Shown one piece after another: positions 33,756-41,763 of a stretch of DNA of 64,000 bases. The stretch's first letter is position 1. Each line of letters starts with the position of its first letter. The stretch lies in assembly GCF_900104705.1 (NCBI RefSeq), contig NZ_LT629734.1, positions 2,170,001 to 2,234,000 on the forward strand. Direction: 5' to 3'. The stretch is from Agrococcus carbonis. GTDB taxonomy: Bacteria > Actinomycetota > Actinomycetes > Actinomycetales > Microbacteriaceae. The notes under the pieces were generated by a model. The model was not told the DNA's origin, did no database searches, and saw nothing but the letters and a program-made list of their open reading frames with translations. The position numbers were made by a program, and so were the translations under genes.

Positions 33756-34652
33756 CTATCGGGGGAGGAGGGCGTCGATGCGCTCGGCGATGAGCCGCAA
33801 GCCCTCCTCGTTCGGGTGCAGGCCGTCGGGGGCGATGAGCTCGGGCCGGTTCTCGAGGGGCTGACCCAGGTCGAGGTACACGGCGCCGATGCGGTTCGCC
33901 TCGCGCTCGACGATCACGCCGAGGTCGATGAGGCTCTGCGGCGGCGACGGCGCGTCCCAGAGCGGCGACGTGACGACGATGCGCGCCTCCGGCAGCGCCG
34001 CCCGCAGCCGCGTGAAGAAGTCGACGACGGCCGGCGCGAGCTGCTCGGGCGAGCCGGCGGCGAGGTCGTTGCGACCGCCCGAGACGACGACGATGTCGGG
34101 GTCGTGCCCCACCGCATCCGGGATCACGCCGGCGTAGGCGACGCAGCCGCCCGGCGGGCACCACGCGGCGTCGCGGCTCATCGCGTAGCCGGTGCCCGAG
34201 ATGCCGAGGTTCACGACCTCCCAGCCGCGCAGCTCGCCGAGCATCGCGGGGAAGCCGGTGCCCTCGAGGCTCGTGCCCGAGCCGACCGTGTAGGAGTCGC
34301 CGATGAAGACGGCGACGGGCCGGCCGGTGGGGTCGGCGGTCGCTGACGGGGTGGGCGAGGCGGATGCGGCGGGTGTCGTCATGGAGGGGCCAGGGGTCGG
34401 GGCGGGTGCGGGGGTGGTGCAGGCGGTGAGGGCGATCGTGAGGGCGGCGGCGAGCAGGGCGGGGCGGAGGGGTCTCGATGCGCGGCTGCGCTGCGCGCGG
34501 GGGCTGCTCGACGGGCGAGGGGAGCGGTGTGGTCTCGATACGCGCTCGCGCTGCGCGCGAGCGCTACTCGACCAGCGTGGGGAGGGGCGCGTGCTCGGCG
34601 GCCGAGGGGAGCGGCGGGCGCTACTCGACGGGGGTGCGATCGGCGGGCGCAC
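33756..34652 (-). CDS. SGNH/GDSL hydrolase, secreted or lipoprotein, uncertain start
   Basis: The catalytic domain is clear: VAVFIGDSYTVGSG (block I serine), SGGRNDL (block III) and DGLHPNEEG (block V Asp-His). Upstream lies a lipoprotein signal, LLAAALTIALTAC. No ATG, GTG or TTG directly precedes this signal, because palindromic repeats abut it. The nearest in-frame start is GTG 34652, with AGGAG 7 bases upstream and inside the maltokinase gene; it adds about 60 Arg/Pro/Ser residues encoded by the repeats. ATG 34382 would leave out the signal. Family members de-acylate glycans or lipids at the surface. Start confidence is low. Confidence 0.8.
   Translation of the reverse strand: MRPPIAPPSSSARRSPRPPSTRPSPRWSSSARAQRERVSRPHRSPRPSSSPRAQRSRASRPLRPALLAAALTIALTACTTPAPAPTPGPSMTTPAASASPTPSATADPTGRPVAVFIGDSYTVGSGTSLEGTGFPAMLGELRGWEVVNLGISGTGYAMSRDAAWCPPGGCVAYAGVIPDAVGHDPDIVVVSGGRNDLAAGSPEQLAPAVVDFFTRLRAALPEARIVVTSPLWDAPSPPQSLIDLGVIVEREANRIGAVYLDLGQPLENRPELIAPDGLHPNEEGLRLIAERIDALLPR
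34471..34633. repeat. Repeat cluster: degenerate, intact and half copies
   Basis: A degenerate unit (GTCTCGATGCGCGGC ... GCTGCTCGACGGGC) and an intact one (GTCTCGATACGCGCTCGCG ... GCGCTACTCGACCAGC) are followed by a half unit GCGCTACTCGACGG. The half unit contains the maltokinase stop codon and the first unit touches the SGNH signal-peptide codons. Confidence 0.85.
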
Positions 34653-36024
34653 CGCTCGGCTCCTGCTGGGGTTGCGCGGTGACGAGCGCGCGCACCGCCT
34701 CGAGGGGGATCGGCAGCCAGTCGGGGCGGTTCCGCAGCTCGTAGACCACCTCGTAGAGCGCCTTGTCGAGCAGGAGGGCGTCGAAGACGGGGTCGCGATC
34801 CGGCGCCGCACCCATCGCATCCGCATACCCGTCGAGGAACTCGCGCTGCCGCCGCACGATCCAGTCGCCGGCGATCGCCGGGTCGCCCCCCGGCTCCTGC
34901 AGCAGCGCCCAGCCGGCCGCGTAGTCGAACGAGCGCAGCATGCCCACGACGTCGCGCACGCGCGGCTCGCGCACCATGCGCTCGTGCATCGGGCGCAGCG
35001 GCTCGCCCTCGAAGTCGAGCAGCATCCAGGCGCCGTCGTCGCCGCGCAGCACCTGGCCGAGGTGCAGGTCGCCGTGGATCTGCTGCAGCTGCCCGAGCGA
35101 GCCGATCGCGCGCAGCCGCTCGGCCGCGAGCGAGAGCTCGGCGTCGAGCTCGCCGAGCGCATCCGAGGCCTGCTCGCGCGCCCACGCGAGGCGCTGCTCG
35201 AGGCCGGTGATGAAGCGCAGGGTGTCGGCCTCGGTCGCCTCGGCGGTGCCGAGCGCCTCGGCGAGGTCGCGGTGCACCGTCGCGACCGCCGCGCCGAGCG
35301 CGGTCGCGTCGGGCGTGGCGCCGGGGTCGCCGCGCAGCGCGGCGAGCGCGTGGCGGCGGAAGAGCTCCCACCCGTCGGATGCGCCGGGCACGAACGCCGA
35401 CACCGCCATCAGGTGCCCCGTGACGGTCGCGTCGCCGGCCGGCCAGCTCGCCGAGAGGGCGGCGCGGAGGGCGGGCACGCGCGCGCAGCCGGCGCGGGTG
35501 AGCGCGCCCGTCACGACGACGTCGGGGTTGTCGCCGGGGGAGACGACGCGGAAGACCTTCGCGATCCAGCGGCCGCCCGGAGCCTCGGGGTCGCCGCCGA
35601 TGATCGACGTGTTCGACTGCTCGCCCGCGACCACGCGGATGTCGCCCACGGGGGCCGGCTCGCCGAGCGCATCGCCCTCGAGGCCGGCGACCGAGCGCTT
35701 GCCAGAGGCCGCGTCGAGGAGCGCCTGCACCGCATCCGCGTCGTGGCACGCGTCGACGAGCCAGCGGTCGCCGAGTCGGGCGATCGGTGCGGCGCCCGGC
35801 TCGTCGCGCCACGCGACGGGCACCTGCAGCAGGGCGTCGCCCGCGCGCAGCAGGAGGATCGCGGCGTCGCCGAGGTCGAAGGAGCGCTCGAGGGCGACGT
35901 CGACCTGCTGGCCCTTGAGCGGGTACCAGCGGGTCGAGGGCATCCAGGCGGCGATGGCGTCGACGACCGCAGGGTCGTCGGTGCCGTGAGCGGGGTCGTT
36001 CGGCTGGGCGCTCATGCGCGCCAT
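34621..36024 (-). CDS. Maltokinase-like phosphotransferase
   Basis: A 467-residue protein of the maltokinase (Mak/Pep2) type, normally about 450 residues. The cap domain has AAWMPSTRWYPLKGQ near the N-terminus. The kinase-like core has QQIHGDLHLGQVLRG with the catalytic aspartate, and WMLLDFEGEPLRP with the metal-binding aspartate. RDVVGMLRSFDYAAGWALL is also characteristic. The enzyme phosphorylates maltose with ATP to maltose-1-phosphate, which feeds GlgE alpha-glucan synthesis; GlgE and TreS are not in the window. The start may be ATG 36015 instead. Its last codons, GTCGAGTAG, are part of a palindromic repeat. Confidence 0.9.
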   Translation of the reverse strand: MARMSAQPNDPAHGTDDPAVVDAIAAWMPSTRWYPLKGQQVDVALERSFDLGDAAILLLRAGDALLQVPVAWRDEPGAAPIARLGDRWLVDACHDADAVQALLDAASGKRSVAGLEGDALGEPAPVGDIRVVAGEQSNTSIIGGDPEAPGGRWIAKVFRVVSPGDNPDVVVTGALTRAGCARVPALRAALSASWPAGDATVTGHLMAVSAFVPGASDGWELFRRHALAALRGDPGATPDATALGAAVATVHRDLAEALGTAEATEADTLRFITGLEQRLAWAREQASDALGELDAELSLAAERLRAIGSLGQLQQIHGDLHLGQVLRGDDGAWMLLDFEGEPLRPMHERMVREPRVRDVVGMLRSFDYAAGWALLQEPGGDPAIAGDWIVRRQREFLDGYADAMGAAPDRDPVFDALLLDKALYEVVYELRNRPDWLPIPLEAVRALVTAQPQQEPSGAPADRTPVE

Positions 36025-36070
36025 GATGCCGGGCGGGGCTGAGGGTTGGCTAGGCGCTCGAGGTGGGCGG

Positions 36071-36160
36071 GCGTCTCTATGCGCGCGCTGCGCGGCTACT
36101 CGACGAGCGGGGGAGCCGCGGGCGTCTCGATACGCGCGCTGCGCGCGCTACTCGACGAGC
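36071..36160. repeat. Two copies of the palindromic repeat family
   Basis: GCGTCTCTATGCGCGCGCTG ... GGCTACTCGACGAGCGG is followed by GCGTCTCGATACGCGCGCTG ... GCGCTACTCGACGAGCGG. They fill the gap between the protease and the maltokinase. Confidence 0.88.
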
Positions 36161-36171
36161 GGGGGAGGGGG

Positions 36172-37482
36172 CTACGGGAGCGTATGCAGCTGGAGGCCGT
36201 GCACGGTGCTCATGAGCTGCGACAGCGGCGCGATGAGGCCCTCGGGCGAGCAGCGCACGTTGCTCGTCGACTTGAGGCCCGACACGATGCCGACGGCGGT
36301 CGCGCCGCGCGAGGTGGGGAGGCCGACGACGGGGCCGCCGGAGTCGCCGAGGCAGAAGGCGCTCGCGCCGCTTGAGCGGACGATCTGCACGTGCATGCAC
36401 TCGCTGCCGCGGCTCGTGCCGTAGCACGTGACGTAGGCCTGGCCGGCGGTGAGGTCGCACTTCCAGCCGGTGATCTGACCCGACGAGCACAGGCGATAGC
36501 CCGAGGGCGGCCAGGTGGTCTGCGTGCCCGTGATGTTCACGGTGCTCGTCTCGTTCGTGTAGATGCGCGGCAGCGTGCGCGCGTCGTACTCGGCGGCGAT
36601 GATCGCGAGGTCGTAGGGGCGCGCGCCGTCGTTGAGCTCGCGCACGAGGTCGCTCGTGCCGATGCGGCTGCCCGCGACGTTCCGCACCGCGCGGCCGTCG
36701 TAGTAGTCGCTGCAGTGCGCGGCGGTGACGATGAGCGGGCGGTGCCCGAAGGTGCCGGTGAAGCCCGAGGTGCAGTTGACCCAGCCGCCGCTCGGCCACT
36801 GCGTCTGCACGCGCATGCCGCCCGAGAGCACCGTGCGGTCGTTCGAGCGGCCTGCGGTGAGCGCGGGCGCCGCCTGGTCGAGCGGTGCGCCCGCCTGCAG
36901 CGGGGTGCCGGCGGCGTTGACGGGAGCGGTCTCCGACTCCTCCACGGTCACCTCGGCGCCGACCTCGGCGGCGGCCCGCTCGGCCGCGTCGATGACGTCG
37001 AGCACCTCGCCCTCGAGCGCGATGTGCTCGGTGCCGACCGCCTCGGCGACCTCTTGCGTGGGCACCTCGACCGAGAGCCGGTCGGCGCCCAGGCCGATCG
37101 CGAAGGCGCCGTCGACGGGCATCGAAGCGGCGAGGCCGTAGGCGACCTCGAGCAGCTCGGCCTCGCTCGACTCCTGGGGCACGAACGTGATGTCGATGCC
37201 CTGGTCGGCCGCCGCATCCGCCATCGCCCGCACCTCGCTCGGCACCATGCCGGCCCAGCCGATGCGGATCGTGCCGGCCACGGGGTCGCCCTCCACGGCG
37301 CCGAGGCGCGGGTGGGGCGTGGTGGCGTCCCAGCGCGCGATCTGGTCGATCACCGCGAAGTGCGCCTCCTGCACCTCGGCGAGGTCGTCGGATGCGACGG
37401 TCGGGGCCGCGGGCGCGACCAGCACGCCGGCACCGATGCCGACGGCGGCGATGGCGGACAGGAGCAGGGAGCGGCGACGCAA
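36172..37482 (-). CDS. Secreted chymotrypsin-like (S1) serine protease
   Basis: The product is 436 residues from TTG 37482, which has GAGG 6 bases upstream and opens a clean signal peptide (MRRRSLLLSAIAAVGIGAGV, cleaved near TVAS). A pro-region of about 180 residues follows. The catalytic triad is visible as IVTAAHC (His), RPYDLAIIAAE (Asp) and FCLGDSGGPVVG (Ser), as in streptogrisin-type proteases. Several cysteine pairs (VNCTSGF, KCDLTAGQ, SECMH) fit an extracellular enzyme. The pro-region should act as a folding chaperone. It stands alone with its own candidate promoter upstream. Confidence 0.9.
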   Translation of the reverse strand: MRRRSLLLSAIAAVGIGAGVLVAPAAPTVASDDLAEVQEAHFAVIDQIARWDATTPHPRLGAVEGDPVAGTIRIGWAGMVPSEVRAMADAAADQGIDITFVPQESSEAELLEVAYGLAASMPVDGAFAIGLGADRLSVEVPTQEVAEAVGTEHIALEGEVLDVIDAAERAAAEVGAEVTVEESETAPVNAAGTPLQAGAPLDQAAPALTAGRSNDRTVLSGGMRVQTQWPSGGWVNCTSGFTGTFGHRPLIVTAAHCSDYYDGRAVRNVAGSRIGTSDLVRELNDGARPYDLAIIAAEYDARTLPRIYTNETSTVNITGTQTTWPPSGYRLCSSGQITGWKCDLTAGQAYVTCYGTSRGSECMHVQIVRSSGASAFCLGDSGGPVVGLPTSRGATAVGIVSGLKSTSNVRCSPEGLIAPLSQLMSTVHGLQLHTLP

Positions 37483-37531
37483 GCGATACCTCGTGACGGT
37501 ATGGGCCGGGCGGGGCTGGAATGGCTGGGGG

Positions 37532-37560
37532 ACCGTACCGAGTGTACCCCTGGGCTTCAA
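37532..37560 (-). promoter_or_regulatory. Candidate promoter for the S1 protease
   Basis: On the minus strand TTGAAG and TACGGT are separated by 17 bases, with the -10 about 50 bases before TTG 37482. The spacer carries GGGGTACA, which also occurs twice upstream of the next small gene. Confidence 0.35.
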
Positions 37561-37595
37561 CCTCTGGTAGAGGGTCTATCCGTCGGCGCGGCGGC

Positions 37596-37838
37596 TCAGA
37601 TCGCGCGCTCCCACACCTGCTCGAGCAGTATGAGCACGATGGGCGAGCGATCGACGTCGCGCGCGTCGAGCCGCACGTAGGTGAGGTCGGGGTTGGCGAC
37701 GACGCGCTCGATCGGCACGTCGGTCTGGGCGGCCCAGTCGCGGAGCTCGTGATGGGTGGTCACGGTGGACTGCAGGTCGGCCAGGATCGCGGCGATGTCG
37801 GCGTGTCCATAGACGCGCTTGGGCGGTTCGTGCAGCAC
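37596..37838 (-). CDS. Small protein of unknown function
   Basis: An 80-residue protein with a GTG start. The sequence is amphipathic and well mixed (GHADIAAILADLQSTVTTHH, then IVLILLEQVWERAI) with no signal peptide or membrane helix. TACATT ends 6 bases before the start codon, consistent with a leaderless transcript. It lies between the protease and a DUF4349 lipoprotein on the same strand. I do not recognise it. The normal amino acid balance and the promoter-like element favour a real gene over a chance frame. Confidence 0.5.
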   Translation of the reverse strand: MLHEPPKRVYGHADIAAILADLQSTVTTHHELRDWAAQTDVPIERVVANPDLTYVRLDARDVDRSPIVLILLEQVWERAI

Positions 37839-37922
37839 CTAGAGAATGTACCCCAGCCTGTACCCCATGTCTGACACCTGGAGCGCGCCACGCCGCGCGG
37901 CGACGATGCGAGCGCCGTCGCC

Positions 37923-38891
37923 CTACTCGGCCGGTGTCGCCGCGACCGGGTTGACGACCGTCGCGCCCTCGACCGGTGCGGCCGCCGCCGGCCGACGCTT
38001 GATGATGCGGCGGATGACGAGCCACGCGATGAGCGCGATCGCGGCGAGCAGCACGAGCGCCGGGATCGACTGGCCGAGGCCGTAGAGGAAGGTCGCGCCC
38101 CAGGCGAGGAACGCCTGCCAGCCGGCCACGAGGCCGTCCCAGAAGCTCGGTGTGCCGCTCGGGCCCTCGACGGTCGTCGAGCGGATCTGCACCTCGATCG
38201 TCGACATCGCGACCTGCTCGTCGAGGGCGCGCTGCTGGGAGAGCAGCTGCTCGAGCTCGCTCGTGCGCTGCGTGAGCTGCGCCTCGACCTCGAGGAGCGT
38301 CTCGGTGTCGGCGGCGGTCGCGAGCAGGTCGGTGAGGCGGTCGACGGATGCGCGGGCGGCGGTCACGCGCACCTCGAGGTCGCGCACCTGGCTCGTGACG
38401 ACCTCCTCGCCCATGTCGACCTGGGTCACCTCGGCGAGCGCGCGGAGCGCGGCGAGCATGCCCTCGACCTCGGCGGCCGGCACCCGCACGGTGAGCGTCG
38501 CCCACGCGGGCTCGAAGTCGGTGGATGCGCGCTCGGCCCTGCGGTCGATCGCACCGTCACGGGCCTCGGCGGCGTCGGCCACCGCATCCGCCATGCCGAT
38601 CGGGTCGGCGGCGCGCATGCCGACCGTGCCCGAGATGATGACGGCGCGATCCTCGTCGGTCGCCTGGGGGAGCGACGGATCGCCGCCCTCCTCGGCGGGT
38701 CCGCCGCCGTCGGTCGCCTCGTCGGGGAGCGGCATCGGGCCTTCGGCGCTGCCCCAGTCGGGCGCGGAGCCCGGCATCGCGCCCGGCTCGGACTCCGGTG
38801 AGCTCGAACCGGCGCCGATCGCGCCGCAGCCGGTGAGGAGGACGGTGCCGGCGATGACGATGCCGGCCATCGAGAGGAGTCTGCGGGTCAT
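37923..38891 (-). CDS. DUF4349-type membrane lipoprotein
   Basis: A 322-residue protein. MTRRLLSMAGIVIAGTVLLTGC is a lipoprotein signal with lipobox LTGC, followed by an acidic Pro/Ser linker. Residues about 80-255 match the DUF4349 pattern: VIISGTVGMRAADP, ATLTVRVPAAEVEGMLAAL, then a long coiled coil (LEVEAQLTQRTSELEQLLSQ) and MSTIEVQIR. One membrane helix (IPALVLLAAIALIAWLVIRR) sits near the C-terminus. The protein would thus be anchored twice. The function of the family is unknown; the coiled coil suggests oligomerisation at the envelope. Confidence 0.88.
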   Translation of the reverse strand: MTRRLLSMAGIVIAGTVLLTGCGAIGAGSSSPESEPGAMPGSAPDWGSAEGPMPLPDEATDGGGPAEEGGDPSLPQATDEDRAVIISGTVGMRAADPIGMADAVADAAEARDGAIDRRAERASTDFEPAWATLTVRVPAAEVEGMLAALRALAEVTQVDMGEEVVTSQVRDLEVRVTAARASVDRLTDLLATAADTETLLEVEAQLTQRTSELEQLLSQQRALDEQVAMSTIEVQIRSTTVEGPSGTPSFWDGLVAGWQAFLAWGATFLYGLGQSIPALVLLAAIALIAWLVIRRIIKRRPAAAAPVEGATVVNPVAATPAE

Positions 38892-38954
38892 GCTTCCAGA
38901 GTGCGCGGCAGCTCGCGGAAGCGCAGCCCAACCTTTCGTGCGAGTTGGGCGTCA

Positions 38955-39206
38955 GGTCTCGTGACGCGTGCGGCCTTCGGCCGCGCGCTCCTCGACCGGC
39001 GAGCGGGGGGCGATGCGCTTGGGTCGGCGGGTCTCGTGACGCGTGCGGCCTGCGGCCGCGCGCTCCTCGACCGGCGAGGGGGCGATCCGCTTGGGGCGGG
39101 GCTCGTGACGCGAGCGGCCTGCGGCCGCGCGCTCCTCGACCGGCGAGGGGGCGATGCGCTTGGGTCGGCGGCGAGCGGCCTGGGGCCGCGCGCTCCTCGA
39201 CGGGCG
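38955..39206. repeat. Four-copy array of a variant palindromic repeat
   Basis: Units have the form GTGACGCGTGCGGCC, a short loop, GGCCGCGCGCTCCTCGACC, then GGCGAG. Three carry the GTGACGCG arm and the fourth keeps only the stem and right arm. They are 65-75 bases apart. The arms TCTCGTGACGC and GCTCCTCGAC distinguish this subfamily from the GTCTCGATACGC one. Confidence 0.88.
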
Positions 39207-39212
39207 AGGGGG

Positions 39213-40199
39213 CTACTTGCGGGCGCGGGCCTCGGCCTTCGCGGCCTTCACCGCCTGCTTCGCGGCCTCCTTCTCGGCGGCGGCGGCGGCCTTGGCCTCG
39301 ACGGCCCGCAGGCGCTCGGTGGCCTTCGCCACCGCATCCGCCGCCTTCGCCTCGGCGGCGCGCAGGTCGGCGCGGGCCTTCTCGACGAGCTTCGCGGCGT
39401 CGCGCACCTGCTTGTCGTCGGTGATGGCGGCGGGCAGCTCGGGCAGCTCGTCGTCGACGGTGCGACGCTCGAGCCACAGCTCGATGCCGTCGAAGAGGCG
39501 GTTGAGGCCGAAGGCGAAGCCGTTCGCGGCGTCGTCGCCGCCCTGCTCGTCGAAGAGCCCCTCGCGCGCCGCCGGCGCGAGCAGCGGGAAGCGCTCAGGG
39601 GAGACGAGCTGCGGCAGCGACCGGCGCACGCTCTCGTCGACGTCCGCGTCGCTCGTCGCCTGCGCGTAGAGGGCGATGTAGCCGAGCAGCAGGCGCAGCA
39701 GCGGCAGCTTGATGCTCACGGGCGCCGCGATGTCCTCGAGCGCGCCGAGGCCCGCCTCGATGATCGCGAGCCGGTTGGGGGTGGTCGGGGTCGACGACGG
39801 CGGCAGATCGGCGAGCCAGGGGTGGGCGTCGTAGGCCGCGCGCACGAACGCCGCCCATTCGCGCAGCCGCTCGCGCCACGTGCCCGCAGCGCCCGGCACC
39901 GTCACCTCGCTCGCCGCGTCGAACATGAGCAGCAGCAGGTCGTCCTTGCCCGTGACGTAGCGGTAGAGGCTCATCGGCGCCGCGCCGAGGCGCGCCGCGA
40001 CCTTGCCCATGCTCACCGCCTCGAGCCCGTCGGCATCGGCGATCTCGATCGCCGCCTCGACGATGCGCTCGGTGCTCAGCTCGCGCTTGGGGCCGCGCTG
40101 GGGCAGCGCCGCGACGCCCCACGTGACGGCGTGCGCGTGCGGCAGCACGGGGACGGGCGCCGGCTCGGCCGCGGGGTCGGAAGCGGTCGGCGCGGTCAC
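39213..40199 (-). CDS. TetR/AcrR-family regulator with coiled-coil tail
   Basis: A 328-residue regulator from GTG 40199, which overlaps the preceding reductase stop as GTGA. The helix-turn-helix domain is at residues about 37-82: TERIVEAAIEIADADGLEAV, then VAARLGAAPMSLYRYVTGKD. The ligand-binding domain follows the TetR_C pattern, with WRERLREWAAFVRAAYDAHPW. After residue about 255 there is an unusual Lys/Ala/Glu-rich tail of about 70 residues (KAADAVAKATERLRAVEAKA), predicted to form one long helix. It is co-transcribed with the aldo/keto reductase, so it may respond to a substrate of that enzyme; this is inference. Confidence 0.9.
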   Translation of the reverse strand: MTAPTASDPAAEPAPVPVLPHAHAVTWGVAALPQRGPKRELSTERIVEAAIEIADADGLEAVSMGKVAARLGAAPMSLYRYVTGKDDLLLLMFDAASEVTVPGAAGTWRERLREWAAFVRAAYDAHPWLADLPPSSTPTTPNRLAIIEAGLGALEDIAAPVSIKLPLLRLLLGYIALYAQATSDADVDESVRRSLPQLVSPERFPLLAPAAREGLFDEQGGDDAANGFAFGLNRLFDGIELWLERRTVDDELPELPAAITDDKQVRDAAKLVEKARADLRAAEAKAADAVAKATERLRAVEAKAAAAAEKEAAKQAVKAAKAEARARK

Positions 40200-41023
40200 T
40201 GGCGCTCGTCCGGGTGGGTGCCGGTGCGCTCGCCGGTCTCGAGCGCCGCGATCTGTGCCATCTCGTCGTCGCTGAGCGCGAAGCCGTCGACGTCGAGGTT
40301 CTCGCGCAGCCGGTGCGGATGCGTCGACTTGGGGATGAGCGCGCCGCCGAGCTGCAGGTGCCACCGGATGATCGCCTGCGCGGGCGAGACGCCGTGCGCC
40401 CGCGCGATCGCCTGGATGGTGGGGTCGCTGAGCACGCGGGCGCGGCCGAGCGGGCTCCACGCCTGCGTGACGATGCCGTGCTCGGCGTGGAAGGCGCGCA
40501 GCTCGTGCTGCGGCAGCCACGGGTGCGACTCGACCTGGTTGATCGCGGGCGTGACGCCGGTCTCGTCGATGAGTCGCTGCAGGTGCTGCTCGGTGAAGTT
40601 GCTGACGCCGAGGGTGCGCACGCGCCCCGCCTGCTGCAGCTCGAGCATCGCCCGCCACACCTCGACGAAGCGGTCTCGCGCGGGCCTCGGCCAGTGGATC
40701 ATGTAGACGTCGATGCCCGTGCCGAGCGCGGCCGCGCTCTGCTCGAACGACGCCCGCAGCGCATCCGCCGACTGCACGGGGTCGCCCCAGAACTTGCTCG
40801 TGACGGTGAGGTCCTCCCGCGGCACGCCGGCGTCGACCGCGCGGCGCACGCCGTCGCCCATCTCGCGCTCGTTGCCGTAGAACTCGGCGCCGTCGATCAG
40901 CCGGTAGCCCGCCGCGATGCCGTCGGCGACCACCCGCTCGGTCTCGTCGGCCGGCACCTTGTAGAGGCCGAAGCCGAGCGCGGGGATGGCGCTGCCGTCG
41001 TTGAGCGGGAGAGTGGAGGGCAC
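40196..41023 (-). CDS. Aldo/keto reductase
   Basis: A 275-residue AKR of the 2,5-diketo-gluconate reductase type. IPALGFGLYKVPADETERVV and the catalytic tetrad are visible: RLIDGAEFYGNE (Asp, Tyr), TVTSKFWG (Lys) and DVYMIHWPRP (His). GVSNFTEQHLQRL, and IPKSTHPHRLRENL for NADPH binding, complete the picture. It reduces aldehydes or ketones with NADPH in the cytosol. The GTG start region (41001-41053) is duplicated with some changes at 41711-41762. The gene overlaps the TetR regulator and is the first gene of that pair. Confidence 0.93.
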   Translation of the reverse strand: MPSTLPLNDGSAIPALGFGLYKVPADETERVVADGIAAGYRLIDGAEFYGNEREMGDGVRRAVDAGVPREDLTVTSKFWGDPVQSADALRASFEQSAAALGTGIDVYMIHWPRPARDRFVEVWRAMLELQQAGRVRTLGVSNFTEQHLQRLIDETGVTPAINQVESHPWLPQHELRAFHAEHGIVTQAWSPLGRARVLSDPTIQAIARAHGVSPAQAIIRWHLQLGGALIPKSTHPHRLRENLDVDGFALSDDEMAQIAALETGERTGTHPDERQ

Positions 41024-41053
41024 GCGTCGATTGTGTCAGTGCCGCGCGTGGGC
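40994..41053. repeat. Duplication arm B (reductase 5' end), original copy
   Basis: About 54 bases including the GTG start of the reductase match 41708-41762 at roughly 48 positions. Together with arm A (41659 and 42582) it frames two adjacent genes as a tandem duplication. Confidence 0.8.
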
Positions 41054-41061
41054 CCGGAGAC

Positions 41062-41668
41062 TCAGCCGCCCGGCACCAGTCGCATCGAGACGAGCTCGCG
41101 GAAGCCGGCGAGCCGCGCGAAGCGCTGCGGGCGCCGCTTGTAGACCTCGAAGCCGACCTTCGCGTAGACGGCGAGCGCCGCCTCGTTCGTGTCCTTGATG
41201 TCCTCGAGCACGAACTCGTCGAAGCCCGGCTGCGCGATCAGGTGGCGCAACAGGGCCGTCGCGACACCGCGTCCCTGGAACGCCGGCTCGGTCGCGACGA
41301 ACCCGATCTCGCCGCGGCCCTCGCGCGCATCCGCGCCCGATCGCCATGAACCAGCGCGCGATCACGCGCGACGCCAGCCGACCGCGCACCGGGCCGAGAT
41401 GTCGCCGGATCTCGTCCCAGCGGGGCGCGAAGAGCCGCTCGTCGCCCTGCGTCAGCGAGGCGAGGCCGGCGGGCTCGCCGTCGACGAGCGCGACGTGGAA
41501 CCGCTCGAGTAGCAGCATGTGCTCGAACGCGTCCGCGAGCTTGGCGGTGTCGCGCGAGAACGCGACGAAGTCGCCCGCGAACGCCCGCACGTACACCTCG
41601 GCGATGCGCCGCCGGTACGGCTCGCCGAGGTCGCTCCCGCGCGCGACGGCGACAGCCTCGCCCGTCAT
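41062..41668 (-). pseudogene. GNAT acetyltransferase, frameshifted
   Basis: The frame from ATG 41668 reads an N-acetyltransferase up to RLASRVIARWFMA, then loses homology near 41345. From there the neighbouring frame resumes with REGRGEIGFVATEPAFQGRG and VATALLRHLI, the acetyl-CoA-binding motif, and ends VSMRLVPGG at 41062. Removing one base at the GGCGATCGGGC run restores a protein of about 201 residues. Either the gene is broken or the base is an assembly error; both halves otherwise look under selection. The first half resembles GNAT enzymes acting on small molecules. ATG 41668 lies in a copy of the PdxH-like 3' end. Confidence 0.8.
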
Positions 41669-41762
41669 CAGCCCGCCGGCGTCGTCGGCTGCCGGTGCGT
41701 CCAGCCGCCGTTGAGCGCGAGAGTGGAGGGCACGCCTCGATGGTGACAGTTCCGCGCGCGGG
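41659..41762. repeat. Fused duplication arms A and B at the duplication junction
   Basis: The stretch 41659-41710 matches 42582-42633 at 49 of 52 positions (the 3' end of the PdxH-like gene). The stretch from about 41708 matches the reductase start at 41000-41053. The two arms join at a shared G[AG]CGGC, present as GACGGC in both parents. Confidence 0.85.
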
Positions 41763-41763
41763 A

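Noticed and set aside
38955..39206. Possible CRISPR array
   Set aside because: The units are palindromic, diverge from each other, and the spacers are short and similar; no cas genes are near.
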